Positions 33,982 through 43,018 of a stretch of DNA of 64,000 nt are shown here, in pieces (position 1 is the first letter of the stretch; each line of letters starts with the position of its first letter). The notes beneath the pieces are model-generated. The model ran no database searches, was not told where the DNA came from, and saw only the letters and a list, made by a program, of their open reading frames with translations. The stretch is from NCBI RefSeq assembly GCF_002929505.1, contig NZ_PJJL01000071.1:1-64000 (forward strand). Reading direction: 5' to 3'. The DNA comes from Cryobacterium sp. Y57 (GTDB lineage: Bacteria; Actinomycetota; Actinomycetes; Actinomycetales; Microbacteriaceae). The translations under genes and the position numbers were made by a program.

Positions 33982-35679
33982 CTATCCTGCCGCACGCAGG
34001 ATACGAAGTTCATCCCTCCGCACAGCCTGCGCCGCCGGATCAGGAACCGGCAGCGACGCCAGCAGCCTCTGGGTGTAGGCATCCTTCGGGGCACCGAGTA
34101 CTTCCGCGCCAGTTCCTTCCTCGACCAGTTTTCCCTGGTAGAGCACGGCAATGCGGTCGGCGAGAATGTCGACGACGGCCAGGTCGTGGCTGATGAACAG
34201 CGCAGCGAAGCCAAACTCTTTCTGCAGCTCAGCGAAGAGCTCGAGCACCTTCGACTGCACCGACACGTCGAGCGCGCTGGTCGGCTCGTCCGCGATGAGC
34301 AGGCTCGGCTCCAGCGCGAGTCCGCGCGCTAGGCTCGCGCGCTGACGCTGTCCACCGCTGAGCTCGTGCGGGTAGCGGTCACCGAATGCGCGCGGCAGCT
34401 GGACCGCCTCAAGCAGCTCGTTGACGCGCCTACGGGCGGCACGGGGGTTGGCCGCACGTCCGTGTACGACGAGCGGTTCGGCCACGCACTCAGCGATCGT
34501 GAGTAGCGGGTTGAAGCTCGATGCCGGGTCCTGAAAGACGAAACCGATGTCACTGCGCACCTTCTTGAAGGCGCGTTCCTTGAATCCGTTCATCTCATGG
34601 CCGAGCACGGTGAGGGATCCACCAGTCACCCGGGTCAGCCCGCCCATGGCCCGCCCGATCGTGGTCTTGCCCGATCCGCTCTCACCGACCAGGCCGAGTA
34701 CCTCGCCCGGACGAATGGTGAAGCTCACTCCATCGACGGCGGTGAAACCAGGTTTGCCGAGCCGACCTGGGTACTGAATTTTCAGGTTGTCGGCGACAAC
34801 GACCGGCTTAGCTGCTGCCCAGTGAGCCTCGCGAGCCTCAAGCCTTGCGGTGGCCCGCGTCGTGCCCTGACCGACGTGCGGCACCGAGCCGAGCAGTCGT
34901 TTGGTGTAGTCGTGCTGCGGGTTCGAGAACAGCTCCTGAGCGGGGGCCTCTTCGACGATTTTGCCCTCGTACATGACGACCACGCGGTCGGCGAGGTCGG
35001 CGACCACGCCCATGTTGTGGGTGATCAGCACAATCGCACTGCCGAACTCGTCGCGGCAGCGTCGCAGCAGGTCGAGAATCTCGGCCTGCACCGTCACGTC
35101 GAGGGCCGTGGTCGGTTCATCGGCGACGATCAGCCCGGGGTCGAGCACGAGGGCCATGGCGATGACCACGCGCTGCTTCTGCCCGCCCGAGAACTGGTGT
35201 GGATAGTAGTCGACGCGGCTCTCCGGGTCGGGGATTCCGACCCGACCGAGAATCTCAATCGCCTTGGCGCGCGCTTCTGTGCGGCTGAACTCACCATGGG
35301 CGCGAATGCCCTCCGCAATCTGCCAGCCGACGGTGTACACGGGGTTCAGCGCCGTAGACGGCTCCTGAAAAACCATGGAGACATCCGTTCCCCGCAGTTG
35401 GCGCAGCTTCTGCTTGCTCACGGAGAGCACGTCATTGGACTGGGAGCCGTCCTTGCTGCTGAGAATCACGGCACCCTGGGCGATCGCCGTTTCTGGAAGC
35501 AGACCCAGAATGGTCTTGGCGGTAACGGTTTTGCCGCTGCCGCTCTCCCCCACGATAGCGAGAACCTCACCGGGCGCGACGCGCAGCGTGACCCCGTCGA
35601 CGGCCGTGACCGCTCCGCCATCGGTGGCAAAGGTCACATTGAGGTTGTCGATGCGAACGACGTCGGGCAGGGAGCTCAT
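33982..35679 (-). CDS. ABC transporter, fused DppD-DppF ATPase
   Basis: The 565-residue protein has two complete ABC domains: the first with GESGSGKTVTAK, FSGGQKQRVV and LIVADEPTTALDV, the second with GESGSGKTTIGR, LSGGQRQRASLAR and LLIADEPTSALDV. Each is followed by the oligopeptide-type tail (HDYTKRLLGSVP and DAYTQRLLASLP). It powers import of peptides or similar solutes through the two permeases encoded upstream. Its ATG overlaps the permease stop codon by one base. Confidence 0.95.
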   Translation of the reverse strand: MSSLPDVVRIDNLNVTFATDGGAVTAVDGVTLRVAPGEVLAIVGESGSGKTVTAKTILGLLPETAIAQGAVILSSKDGSQSNDVLSVSKQKLRQLRGTDVSMVFQEPSTALNPVYTVGWQIAEGIRAHGEFSRTEARAKAIEILGRVGIPDPESRVDYYPHQFSGGQKQRVVIAMALVLDPGLIVADEPTTALDVTVQAEILDLLRRCRDEFGSAIVLITHNMGVVADLADRVVVMYEGKIVEEAPAQELFSNPQHDYTKRLLGSVPHVGQGTTRATARLEAREAHWAAAKPVVVADNLKIQYPGRLGKPGFTAVDGVSFTIRPGEVLGLVGESGSGKTTIGRAMGGLTRVTGGSLTVLGHEMNGFKERAFKKVRSDIGFVFQDPASSFNPLLTIAECVAEPLVVHGRAANPRAARRRVNELLEAVQLPRAFGDRYPHELSGGQRQRASLARGLALEPSLLIADEPTSALDVSVQSKVLELFAELQKEFGFAALFISHDLAVVDILADRIAVLYQGKLVEEGTGAEVLGAPKDAYTQRLLASLPVPDPAAQAVRRDELRILRAAG

Positions 35680-36770
35680 TATTTGGCCTCGAATGGGTCG
35701 TCGTTCGGGTGTTGGTCATAAGCCGGCGAGCTGGCCTCAAGCCCGTCGATACCGCCAGGTCCGGCATTGAGGGTTCCGCCGGGGACGACGCTGGTGGCAG
35801 CGACGACGCCGCTGGCGGTCTTGCCGGGCGCACGTCGACTGCGCAGTCGTGGGTCGGCGAGGTCGTTCAGGCTCTCGCCGACCAGGGTGATGCCGAGAAC
35901 GACAAGCACGATGGCCAGCCCCGGGAACAGGCTGGTCCACCAGATACCGCTCGAGACGTCGGACAGTGATTTGTTCAGGTCGTACCCCCACTCGGCAGCC
36001 GAGGATGGCTCGATGCCGAAGCCGATGAAGCCGAGGCCCGCCAGTGTCAACAGCGCCTCGGAAGCATTCAGCGTGAAGATGAGGGGCAGGGTTCGCGTGG
36101 CGTTGCGCAAAACGTGGCGAAACATGATGCGGCCGTTGCTCGCACCGAGCACCCGGGCCGACTCCACGTAGGCCTCAGCCTTGATGCGCACGGTTTCGGC
36201 ACGAATCACTCGGAAGTACTGCGGAATGAAGACAACGGTGATCGAGATCGCGGCGGCGAATATCCCGCCCCACAGGCCGGAGCGGCCGCCAGAGATGACG
36301 ATGCCCATGACGATCGCCAGCAACAGCGCCGGAAAGGCGTACACGGCGTCGCAGATGACGACGAGCACCCGGTCGAGCCATCCGCCGAAGTAACCGGAGA
36401 CGAGGCCGAGGGCTACGCCGGCAAAGATCGAGAGCACGATGGCGATGACCATCACGGTGATCGCGGTCTGCGAGCCCCAGATAACACGCGAAAACACGTC
36501 GTAGCCGCCGACGGTAGTACCGAGCAGATGTGCGCCGCCGGGCGCCTGCTGGGCTCCGAAGGGGCCGCTGTCATCGCGCAGCTGGCTGTAGCCGTACGGC
36601 GCGAGCAGTGGCGCGAAGATTGCGGTCAGAATGAAGACGCCGGTGATGACGAGGCCGGCTACGAGCATGCCGCGTTGCAGGCCGACGCTCTGGCGGAGTT
36701 GATGCACGACGGGCAGGCGGGTCCACAGCGGAGCCCGGGGTGAGAGAGTGGTTTCAGTGAGCGTTGTCAT
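35679..36770 (-). CDS. ABC transporter permease, DppC/OppC type
   Basis: The 363-residue inner-membrane permease has an N-terminal OppC-type helix and about six membrane segments. The EAA-like loop that contacts the ATPase is VESARVLGASNGRIMFRHVL. ATG 36770 opens a normal OppC start (LPVVHQLRQSVGLQRGMLVA); the open frame further upstream overlaps the previous permease gene and is not needed. The C-terminal 50 residues are polar and unusual for the family. Confidence 0.93.
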   Translation of the reverse strand: MTTLTETTLSPRAPLWTRLPVVHQLRQSVGLQRGMLVAGLVITGVFILTAIFAPLLAPYGYSQLRDDSGPFGAQQAPGGAHLLGTTVGGYDVFSRVIWGSQTAITVMVIAIVLSIFAGVALGLVSGYFGGWLDRVLVVICDAVYAFPALLLAIVMGIVISGGRSGLWGGIFAAAISITVVFIPQYFRVIRAETVRIKAEAYVESARVLGASNGRIMFRHVLRNATRTLPLIFTLNASEALLTLAGLGFIGFGIEPSSAAEWGYDLNKSLSDVSSGIWWTSLFPGLAIVLVVLGITLVGESLNDLADPRLRSRRAPGKTASGVVAATSVVPGGTLNAGPGGIDGLEASSPAYDQHPNDDPFEAK

Positions 36771-36772
36771 GA

Positions 36773-37864
36773 TCAGTACCGCACTCTCGGGTCGATGAGC
36801 GCGGCGATGATGTCCACGATGAAGTTGGACAGGGCAACGATGACGGCGAGCAGTGCGACGATGCCCTGCACGGCCACGAAGTCGCGGGCCTTGATGAATT
36901 CGATCAGGATGAATCCCAGGCCCTTCCACTCGAAGGTGGTTTCGGTCAGTACGGCGCCACCGAGCAGCAGTGCGATCTGCAGGCCGATGACGGTGATGAT
37001 GGGGATGAGGGCTGGCCGGTAGGCGTGCTTGCTCACCAGACGAAATTCATTGACACCGCGCGAGCGGGCGGCATCTACATAGTCGGTGCCCAGAGTGCCG
37101 ATGACGTTGGTGCGCACGAGGCGGAGGAACACTCCGGCCGTCAGTAGCCCCAGGGCCAGCGCGGGGAGCACAGCGTGGGCCAGAACATCCCCGAAGACCG
37201 CGAGGTCGCCGGTCTGCAGGGCGTCGATCGTGTAGACGCCGGTCTTATTGGGCAGGAACCCCATTTCCAGTTCGGAGCCGGTCGTGGCTCTCCCTGCTAC
37301 GGGGAGCACCTTGAGCCACACGGCGAAGACCAGCTTGAGCAGGAGTCCGGCAAAGAATACTGGTGTGGCATAGCAGAGGATGGCGAACACGCGCAGGACG
37401 GCATCCGGTGCCTTGTCGCGCCAGTAAGCCGCGACCATACCGAGCGGGATTCCGACGATGAGTGCCACCAGGAGGGAATAAAAGACCAGCTCAGCAGTCG
37501 CCGCCCCGTAGGTGAGGAGAACTTCGGAGACTGGCCGGTTGGTGCTGATCGTGGTGCCGAAATTGCCGGTGAAGATGTGGCCGAGGTACTCGAAATATTG
37601 CACCAGGATAGGGCGGTCGTAGCCGGCCTCGTGGATGCGTTCGGCCAGCTGCTCAGGCGCAAGACGGCCACCAAGAGCCGCTGTGATGGGGTCGCCCGTT
37701 GCGCGCATGAGCCAGAACACCATGGTGACCAGGATGAAAATCGTGGGAATGATCAGGAGAAACCGAATCAGCAGATATCGACCGATTCCGCCCTCCTGAC
37801 TGGGCTTCTTCTTCGAAGCGCGTCCGCCTGTCGACGCGGATGGCTTCAGGGCCACAATGGACAT
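36773..37864 (-). CDS. ABC transporter permease, DppB/OppB type
   Basis: The 363-residue permease has a basic N-terminal extension of about 27 residues, then the OppB start RYLLIRFLLIIPTIFILVTM, the family block GDPITAALGGRLAPEQLAER, and the EAA loop DYVDAARSRGVNEFRLVSKH. It pairs with the OppC-type permease encoded two bases downstream. A strong hairpin separates it from the binding-protein gene. Confidence 0.93.
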   Translation of the reverse strand: MSIVALKPSASTGGRASKKKPSQEGGIGRYLLIRFLLIIPTIFILVTMVFWLMRATGDPITAALGGRLAPEQLAERIHEAGYDRPILVQYFEYLGHIFTGNFGTTISTNRPVSEVLLTYGAATAELVFYSLLVALIVGIPLGMVAAYWRDKAPDAVLRVFAILCYATPVFFAGLLLKLVFAVWLKVLPVAGRATTGSELEMGFLPNKTGVYTIDALQTGDLAVFGDVLAHAVLPALALGLLTAGVFLRLVRTNVIGTLGTDYVDAARSRGVNEFRLVSKHAYRPALIPIITVIGLQIALLLGGAVLTETTFEWKGLGFILIEFIKARDFVAVQGIVALLAVIVALSNFIVDIIAALIDPRVRY

Positions 37865-37889
37865 AACTACCTCACGATTGCAAAAGAAT

Positions 37890-37925
37890 CGGGGGCATCC
37901 AGCGAATTCGCGCTGAACACCCCCG
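37890..37925 (-). terminator. Partial terminator after binding-protein gene
   Basis: CGGGGG pairs with CCCCCG around a second stem CAGCG/CGCTG, followed on the minus strand by a short T-rich stretch. It lies between the binding-protein and permease genes. Such hairpins usually let the binding protein be made in excess and stabilise its mRNA. Confidence 0.7.
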
Positions 37926-37960
37926 GTGATCTGACTAAAAAACTTTAGTCGACGTGCCGA

Positions 37961-39589
37961 TTATCCCTTGGAGAGTGCTCCATAGCGGAATTTGAAGGAA
38001 TCGTCGAGCGTGTCCGTGGTGCCGGTGATGTCCGTACCGGTCACCGCGACCTGTGAACCCTGCAGCAGCGGCAGAGTCGACAGCTGGGCCGCGACTTTGT
38101 TCTGGATCTCACCGATGAGTGCGGTGCGCTCTGCCGGGTCAACCGTGACGGCCTGCTTCAGGATCAGGTCGTTGACTTCCGGGTCGCTGTAGTGGTTCCT
38201 GAGGAAGTTGTCGGTCAGGAAGAACGGTGTCAGGTAGTTGTCGGCGTCGGTGTAGTCCGGGAACCAACCGAGCTGGTACGCGGGGTACACGTCGGCGGTA
38301 CGGTCCTTGACGTACTGCACGTATTCGGTCGACTGCAGTGAGACGTTGAACAGGCCGGACGAATCGAGCTGATCCTTGATCAGCGCGTACTCATCGCTCG
38401 ATCCGGGCCCGTAGTGGTCGGTGTTGTACTGCAGGCTGAAATCGACTGGAACGCTCACTCCGGCAGCCTCCAGGGTCGCTTTAGCCTTGTCGAGGTCAGG
38501 CGCACCCGATCCGTCACCGTAGAGGCCCTTGAGGGACTCGTTCGCACCGGTCAAGCCATTGGGAACATAGGAATACAGCGGGGTGTTTGTGCCCTTGTAG
38601 ACCTGGTCGGCGAGCTCGCCGCGGTCGACAATATCGGCCACTGCCTGACGCACAGCCAATGCTTTGGCCGGGTCGGCCTCGGCGGTCGTCGCTCCGTACG
38701 GCTGCGTGTTGAAGTTGAAGGTGATATACCGGATCTCGCCACCGGGGCCGTCCAGAACAGACACATTGTCGTTGCCGCGGAGGTCGTCAATGTCGGTAGC
38801 TGACAGGCTGCGCAGGGCGACATCCACGCTGCCCTCCTGAACCTCAAGCTTGAGGTTGGACGAGTCGGTGAAGTACTTCACGTTGACGCCGTCGTTCTTC
38901 GCGGCGCCCCAAAGCCCTTGGTATCCGTCGAATTTCTTGTACGAGATGATGTTATTGAAGTCGTAGCTCGCAATTTCATACTGTCCGGCGAACGCCTTGG
39001 CGGCGACGATGTCGTTGTCGGGGGTCAGTTCCGTGGCCGAGAAGGATTCTTCGTCGACAATGGGACCGGCCGGGCTCGACAGGATCTGGGGGAAGATCTG
39101 ATCGTTGGCAGCCTTGAGGGTGAAGACAACCGTGGTGTCGTCCACGGCCGCGGTGCTCGCAAGGTTGTAGAGAAGCGATGACGGGCCGTTATCGGCAGCG
39201 ATCGCGAGCTGGCGATCAAAGCTGAATTTCACGTCCGATGAGGTGAGGGCATTGCCGTTGGCCCAGGTGAGGTCGGGCTTGAGAGTGACGGTATATTCCG
39301 TCGGCGAGGTGAACTCCGCCTTGGTGGCGATGTCGGGTTCGACTTCGGAGCTGCCGTACGGCGTGTTCATGAGGAAGGGGAACACCTGCAGCTGAACATT
39401 GAACGATCCAGCGTCATAAGAACCAGCTGGGTCGAGGGTGGTGACCTTGTCGGTCGTACCAAGGATGATAGTGCCCCCGGCGTTGGGGGTAGAACCGCCC
39501 GAAGCGCAGCCGGCCAGAACGAGCGCCGCAGCGGTTAGTCCGGCTGTGGCAGCGAGAGCGCGCGTGCCGTTAGTGAATGCGGATGTCAT
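37961..39589 (-). CDS. ABC transporter substrate-binding lipoprotein, family 5
   Basis: The 542-residue binding protein has a lipoprotein signal peptide ending in LVLAGC (Cys28), then a family 5 domain (DppA/OppA). The mature protein shows the family pattern LDPAGSYDAGSFNVQLQVFP near the start and ALAVRQAVADIVDRGELADQ in the middle. It is anchored outside the membrane and delivers peptides, or in some members sugars or metals, to the permeases. It is the first gene of the operon. Confidence 0.95.
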   Translation of the reverse strand: MTSAFTNGTRALAATAGLTAAALVLAGCASGGSTPNAGGTIILGTTDKVTTLDPAGSYDAGSFNVQLQVFPFLMNTPYGSSEVEPDIATKAEFTSPTEYTVTLKPDLTWANGNALTSSDVKFSFDRQLAIAADNGPSSLLYNLASTAAVDDTTVVFTLKAANDQIFPQILSSPAGPIVDEESFSATELTPDNDIVAAKAFAGQYEIASYDFNNIISYKKFDGYQGLWGAAKNDGVNVKYFTDSSNLKLEVQEGSVDVALRSLSATDIDDLRGNDNVSVLDGPGGEIRYITFNFNTQPYGATTAEADPAKALAVRQAVADIVDRGELADQVYKGTNTPLYSYVPNGLTGANESLKGLYGDGSGAPDLDKAKATLEAAGVSVPVDFSLQYNTDHYGPGSSDEYALIKDQLDSSGLFNVSLQSTEYVQYVKDRTADVYPAYQLGWFPDYTDADNYLTPFFLTDNFLRNHYSDPEVNDLILKQAVTVDPAERTALIGEIQNKVAAQLSTLPLLQGSQVAVTGTDITGTTDTLDDSFKFRYGALSKG

Positions 39590-39809
39590 ATCCGTCGTCC
39601 TCTTCCTCTAGAAGTCCTCTGATCAGGAACGCTCGAACAGAGCGCAGCTGTTCCTTGCTGTTAGCCAAGAGTTAGCACAGAAGTTGCAGATAGCAACGAT
39701 CAGCCGCAGCTTCTTTACAGATCTGCAACAAACTCGCGCTCAGATGTTGCAGGGTGAAGTTCTTTGCTGCGATTTACTGGCGAGCATATGAAAAATGCCG
39801 GTTGTACGG
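39590..39809. other. Promoter region of the oligopeptide operon
   Basis: There is no gene in these 220 bases upstream of the binding-protein start. Several TTGCA/TGCAA motifs are present at 39685-39770, but no operator is clear. Confidence 0.35.
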
Positions 39810-41675
39810 TCATTCCTCGCGGAGGGCGCGGCGCTCGGCCTCGACCCGCACGAGTTCCCGCTGAAGAGCGCGGTACATCTCGGTGTCGGCGGTATCCGCT
39901 CGCTGGAGGCGCCCGAGCAATTCTGCCTTGAGCCTGAGCAGGTCTTTGTCAATGAGCACGATCGTGATGTCGCGTACGTAACGGGCGACATCTTTTTCGG
40001 TGCGCTCAGGAAGATTCGCCATGGCGAGTTCCTGCACGAGGTTCTTGAAGGTGTCAGGCACCTCGGAGACCACCCGATCGAGCCAGTCGAGCGCGTCGAA
40101 ATGAGCGAGACTCGCCGCGATGGCATCGCGCACGACCGCGAGCGAGGTGTTGGAAAAGGATGTCTGCACCGCGCTGTCAAGGATGTCTCTGCCGATCAGT
40201 GTCGGTCGCTGAAGCATCGCCATGAGGCCGTCGCGCTCGAGCCGGGTGACCGGGTCGCCGGGCAATTCGACCAGCGAGAACGGGCGCTCGGGCAGGACTT
40301 CGATCGTGCCGGCGTGGCGCGGCGCGTTCGGTGCGCCGCTCGCCGCGGCGCGTGCCTCGGATTGGGCGTTCGTGACCGCCTTGGCCACTTCGCCCATGTC
40401 GACTCCAAGCATGCGGGAGAGTTCGCGGGTATAGCCAGGGCGCAGCACGGGGTCGCGAATATCGCCGACCACGGGAGCCGCGGCACGCAGGGCCGCAGTT
40501 CGGCCCTCAACGGTGTCGAGATTGTACTGAGAGAGAATCTGCCGAATCATGAACTCGAACATGGGCTTCTTCGAGTCGACCAGCCGTCGTACGGCGTCAT
40601 CCCCGCGTTGCAGCCGCAGGTCGCAGGGGTCCAGTCCTTCCGGGCCGACGGCCACATAAGTCTGGGCGGAGAACCGCTGCTCTTCGCTGAAGGCGCGCAT
40701 GGCGGCTTTCTGGCCGGCGGCATCCGGGTCGAATGTGAAGACGACCTCGCCAACGCCCGAATCGTCACCGAGCACACGGCGCAGCACCTTGATGTGGTCG
40801 ACACCGAATGAGGTGCCGCAGGTCGCGACGGCCGTGGTGATTCCGGCCAGGTGGCAGGCCATGACGTCGGTGTAGCCCTCGACCACCACGACCTGGTGGC
40901 TGCGGGAGATATCACGCTTGGCCAGGTCGAGGCCGTAGAGCACCTGGGCCTTGTGGTACACGGGAGACTCCGGCGTATTGAGGTACTTGGGGCCCTTGTC
41001 ATCCTCGAGCAGTTTGCGGGCGCCGAAGCCGATGGTCTGCCCGGTGATGTCTCGAATGGGCCACACCAGGCGACCACGGAAGCGATCGTAGATGCCGCGG
41101 TCGCCACTGGAGACCAAGCCGGACAGGGTGAGTTCTTCGGTGGTGAACCCGCGACCACGCAGGTGGTTGGTTAATTCGTCCCAACTTTTCGGGGCGAACC
41201 CAACCCCGAATCGAGTCGCGGCGTCGGCGTCGAATCCGCGTTGGCCCAGGAAAGCGCGGCCGACCTCGGCACCCGCACTGCCGAGCTGCTCAATGAAGAA
41301 ATCGGATGCTGCCTGATTGGCAGCGAGCAGTCGCGCACGATTACCGTGGTCGGGAGCTGCGCCAGAACCGTCTTCGTAGTGCAGGTCGAGGCCGACCCGA
41401 CCGGCCAGGCGTTCGACGGCCTCACTGAAGCTGACGTGGTCCATTTTCTGCAGGAAAGAGTACACATCACCGCTCTCACCACAGCCGAAGCAGTGGTAGA
41501 AACCCACCTGGGGACGTACGTGAAAGCTCGGGCTGCGTTCGTCGTGAAAGGGGCACAGACCCTTCATCGAGCCGACACCCGCGGACTTCAGGGTGACGTA
41601 ATCACCGACGATGTCGGCAATATTGGTGCGGGCCTTGACCTCTTCGATGTCACTTTGTCGAATCAGTCCAGCCAT
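39810..41675 (-). CDS. dnaG: DNA primase
   Basis: The 621-residue primase makes RNA primers for replication. It has a CHC2 zinc finger (Cys41-Pro-Phe-His44, Cys62-Phe-Gly-Cys65), the RNA polymerase core with VVEGYTDVMA and the TOPRIM acidic FDPDAAG, and a C-terminal helicase-binding region. It is the last gene of the run dusB-dgt-dnaG, which matches the order in related actinobacteria. Confidence 0.97.
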   Translation of the reverse strand: MAGLIRQSDIEEVKARTNIADIVGDYVTLKSAGVGSMKGLCPFHDERSPSFHVRPQVGFYHCFGCGESGDVYSFLQKMDHVSFSEAVERLAGRVGLDLHYEDGSGAAPDHGNRARLLAANQAASDFFIEQLGSAGAEVGRAFLGQRGFDADAATRFGVGFAPKSWDELTNHLRGRGFTTEELTLSGLVSSGDRGIYDRFRGRLVWPIRDITGQTIGFGARKLLEDDKGPKYLNTPESPVYHKAQVLYGLDLAKRDISRSHQVVVVEGYTDVMACHLAGITTAVATCGTSFGVDHIKVLRRVLGDDSGVGEVVFTFDPDAAGQKAAMRAFSEEQRFSAQTYVAVGPEGLDPCDLRLQRGDDAVRRLVDSKKPMFEFMIRQILSQYNLDTVEGRTAALRAAAPVVGDIRDPVLRPGYTRELSRMLGVDMGEVAKAVTNAQSEARAAASGAPNAPRHAGTIEVLPERPFSLVELPGDPVTRLERDGLMAMLQRPTLIGRDILDSAVQTSFSNTSLAVVRDAIAASLAHFDALDWLDRVVSEVPDTFKNLVQELAMANLPERTEKDVARYVRDITIVLIDKDLLRLKAELLGRLQRADTADTEMYRALQRELVRVEAERRALREE

Positions 41676-41696
41676 GCCTAAATTCTATCGTCCCGG

Positions 41697-41715
41697 GGCG
41701 ACGGGCTCCGTCGCC
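41697..41715. terminator. GC hairpin between dgt and dnaG
   Basis: GGCGACGG and CCGTCGCC form a perfect 8-base stem with a 3-base loop. No T-tract follows on the minus strand, so it is more likely a partial block or mRNA stabiliser than a full terminator. Confidence 0.4.
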
Positions 41716-41767
41716 AGGCGCCCGGGCCCGGGCCCCGTCCACAGAAAGGTGTCGGGAGGGGGGAGTT

Positions 41768-43018
41768 TTAGCCCTGCACCAGGCGTTCGTACCAGGCCAG
41801 TGCTGACTGGTCGGTGAGGCTGGCCACCTGGTCGACGATGACGCGCTTTCGGGCGGCATCATCGGCGGCAGCATGCCAGTCTTCGCGAAAGCCCGGGTCA
41901 AGGTGCTCGTCGCCGGACTGATGCAGGGTTTCAGCCAGCATGGTGAGCACCTGCCGCTGCTGCACGTAGATGGGCTTGCGCGTGTTGCGGGTCATCACAA
42001 ATGCCGCCACGATACCTTTGAGCACCGCGATTTCGGCCTGGATCTCGCGCGGCACGACCACGTTAGCCCCGAAGCGCAGCATATTCGCGCCGGGGTGCGC
42101 CTCCTTGGTGGCGTGCACAGCGGCACCGCTGAAACGACCGATGAGCTGGCTCGTCAGGTTCTTGAGCCGACCCTGGTCGCGGCGTCCGGCGGTCCAGGAC
42201 TCCATCCAGCCATCGAGAGAGTCGAGACGGTTGAACGCGGTAGCGAGGTCGTCGGCGCTGGTGGCGTCGCCGATCCACTCTGACATGGTGGCGAGGAGTT
42301 CGTCATGATCGGTGCGGCTGCTCAGGGCGGCCACGTCGACGTAGCCGTTGACGATTGCGTCTTCAAAGTCGTGCACGCTGTATGCGATGTCGTCGGAGAG
42401 ATCCATCACCTGTGCTTCGATGCAGAGCCGGCGGTCGGGCGCTCCGGCGCGCAGCCACTCGAACGCGGCGATGTCGTCCTGGTAGAACCCGAACTTGGCG
42501 CGCCCGCTCGGGTCGTAGACCGAGGAGCTCTCGGGCCAGGGATATTTGCAGCTTGCATCGAGACTGGCTCGGGTGAGGTTGAGGCCATAGCTGTGACCAT
42601 CGGGCCCGAACACCTTGGGTTCCAGCCGGGTCAACAGACGCAGGGTCTGGGCGTTGCCCTCGAAACCACCGATGTCTTCGGACCACAAGCTGAGTGCCTT
42701 CTCACCGTTGTGCCCAAACGGCGGATGCCCGATGTCGTGCGCGAGACAGGCTGTATCGACGATGTCGGGGTCGACGTTGAGGCGCGACGCAATCTCTCGC
42801 CCAACCTGAGCGACCTCGAGCGAGTGGGTGAGCCGATTTCGGGCGAAGTCGAGCCCCGCCGTTGGACTGAGCACCTGCGTCTTGGCCGCGAGGCGGCGCA
42901 GCGCGCTCGAGTGCAGCAGGCGTGCCCGGTCGCGGGCAAAATCGCTGCGCCGCGAATAATGCTCCTCGGGAAGCCAACGCGCCTCATCGGTCTCGCTGTA
43001 TCCGGTTTTGTTAGCCAC
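41768..43018 (-). CDS. dgt: Deoxyguanosinetriphosphate triphosphohydrolase-like protein
   Basis: The 416-residue HD-domain enzyme hydrolyses dNTPs to nucleosides and triphosphate. The metal-binding residues are in NRLTHSLEVAQVGREIA (first His) and LAHDIGHPPFGHNGE (HD pair and further His). Its start overlaps the stop of dusB by eight bases, so the two are co-translated. Confidence 0.95.
   Translation of the reverse strand: MANKTGYSETDEARWLPEEHYSRRSDFARDRARLLHSSALRRLAAKTQVLSPTAGLDFARNRLTHSLEVAQVGREIASRLNVDPDIVDTACLAHDIGHPPFGHNGEKALSLWSEDIGGFEGNAQTLRLLTRLEPKVFGPDGHSYGLNLTRASLDASCKYPWPESSSVYDPSGRAKFGFYQDDIAAFEWLRAGAPDRRLCIEAQVMDLSDDIAYSVHDFEDAIVNGYVDVAALSSRTDHDELLATMSEWIGDATSADDLATAFNRLDSLDGWMESWTAGRRDQGRLKNLTSQLIGRFSGAAVHATKEAHPGANMLRFGANVVVPREIQAEIAVLKGIVAAFVMTRNTRKPIYVQQRQVLTMLAETLHQSGDEHLDPGFREDWHAAADDAARKRVIVDQVASLTDQSALAWYERLVQG

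Noticed and set aside
34597-35721. A 374-codon plus-strand frame
   Set aside because: It is antisense to the double-ATPase gene and its product is His- and Gly-rich without domains.
35679-36929. Longer form of the OppC-type permease starting at 36929
   Set aside because: The extra 53 codons overlap the upstream permease gene and have an Arg/His-rich, non-coding composition.
39795-40811. A 338-codon plus-strand frame
   Set aside because: It is antisense to dnaG and unlike any protein family.
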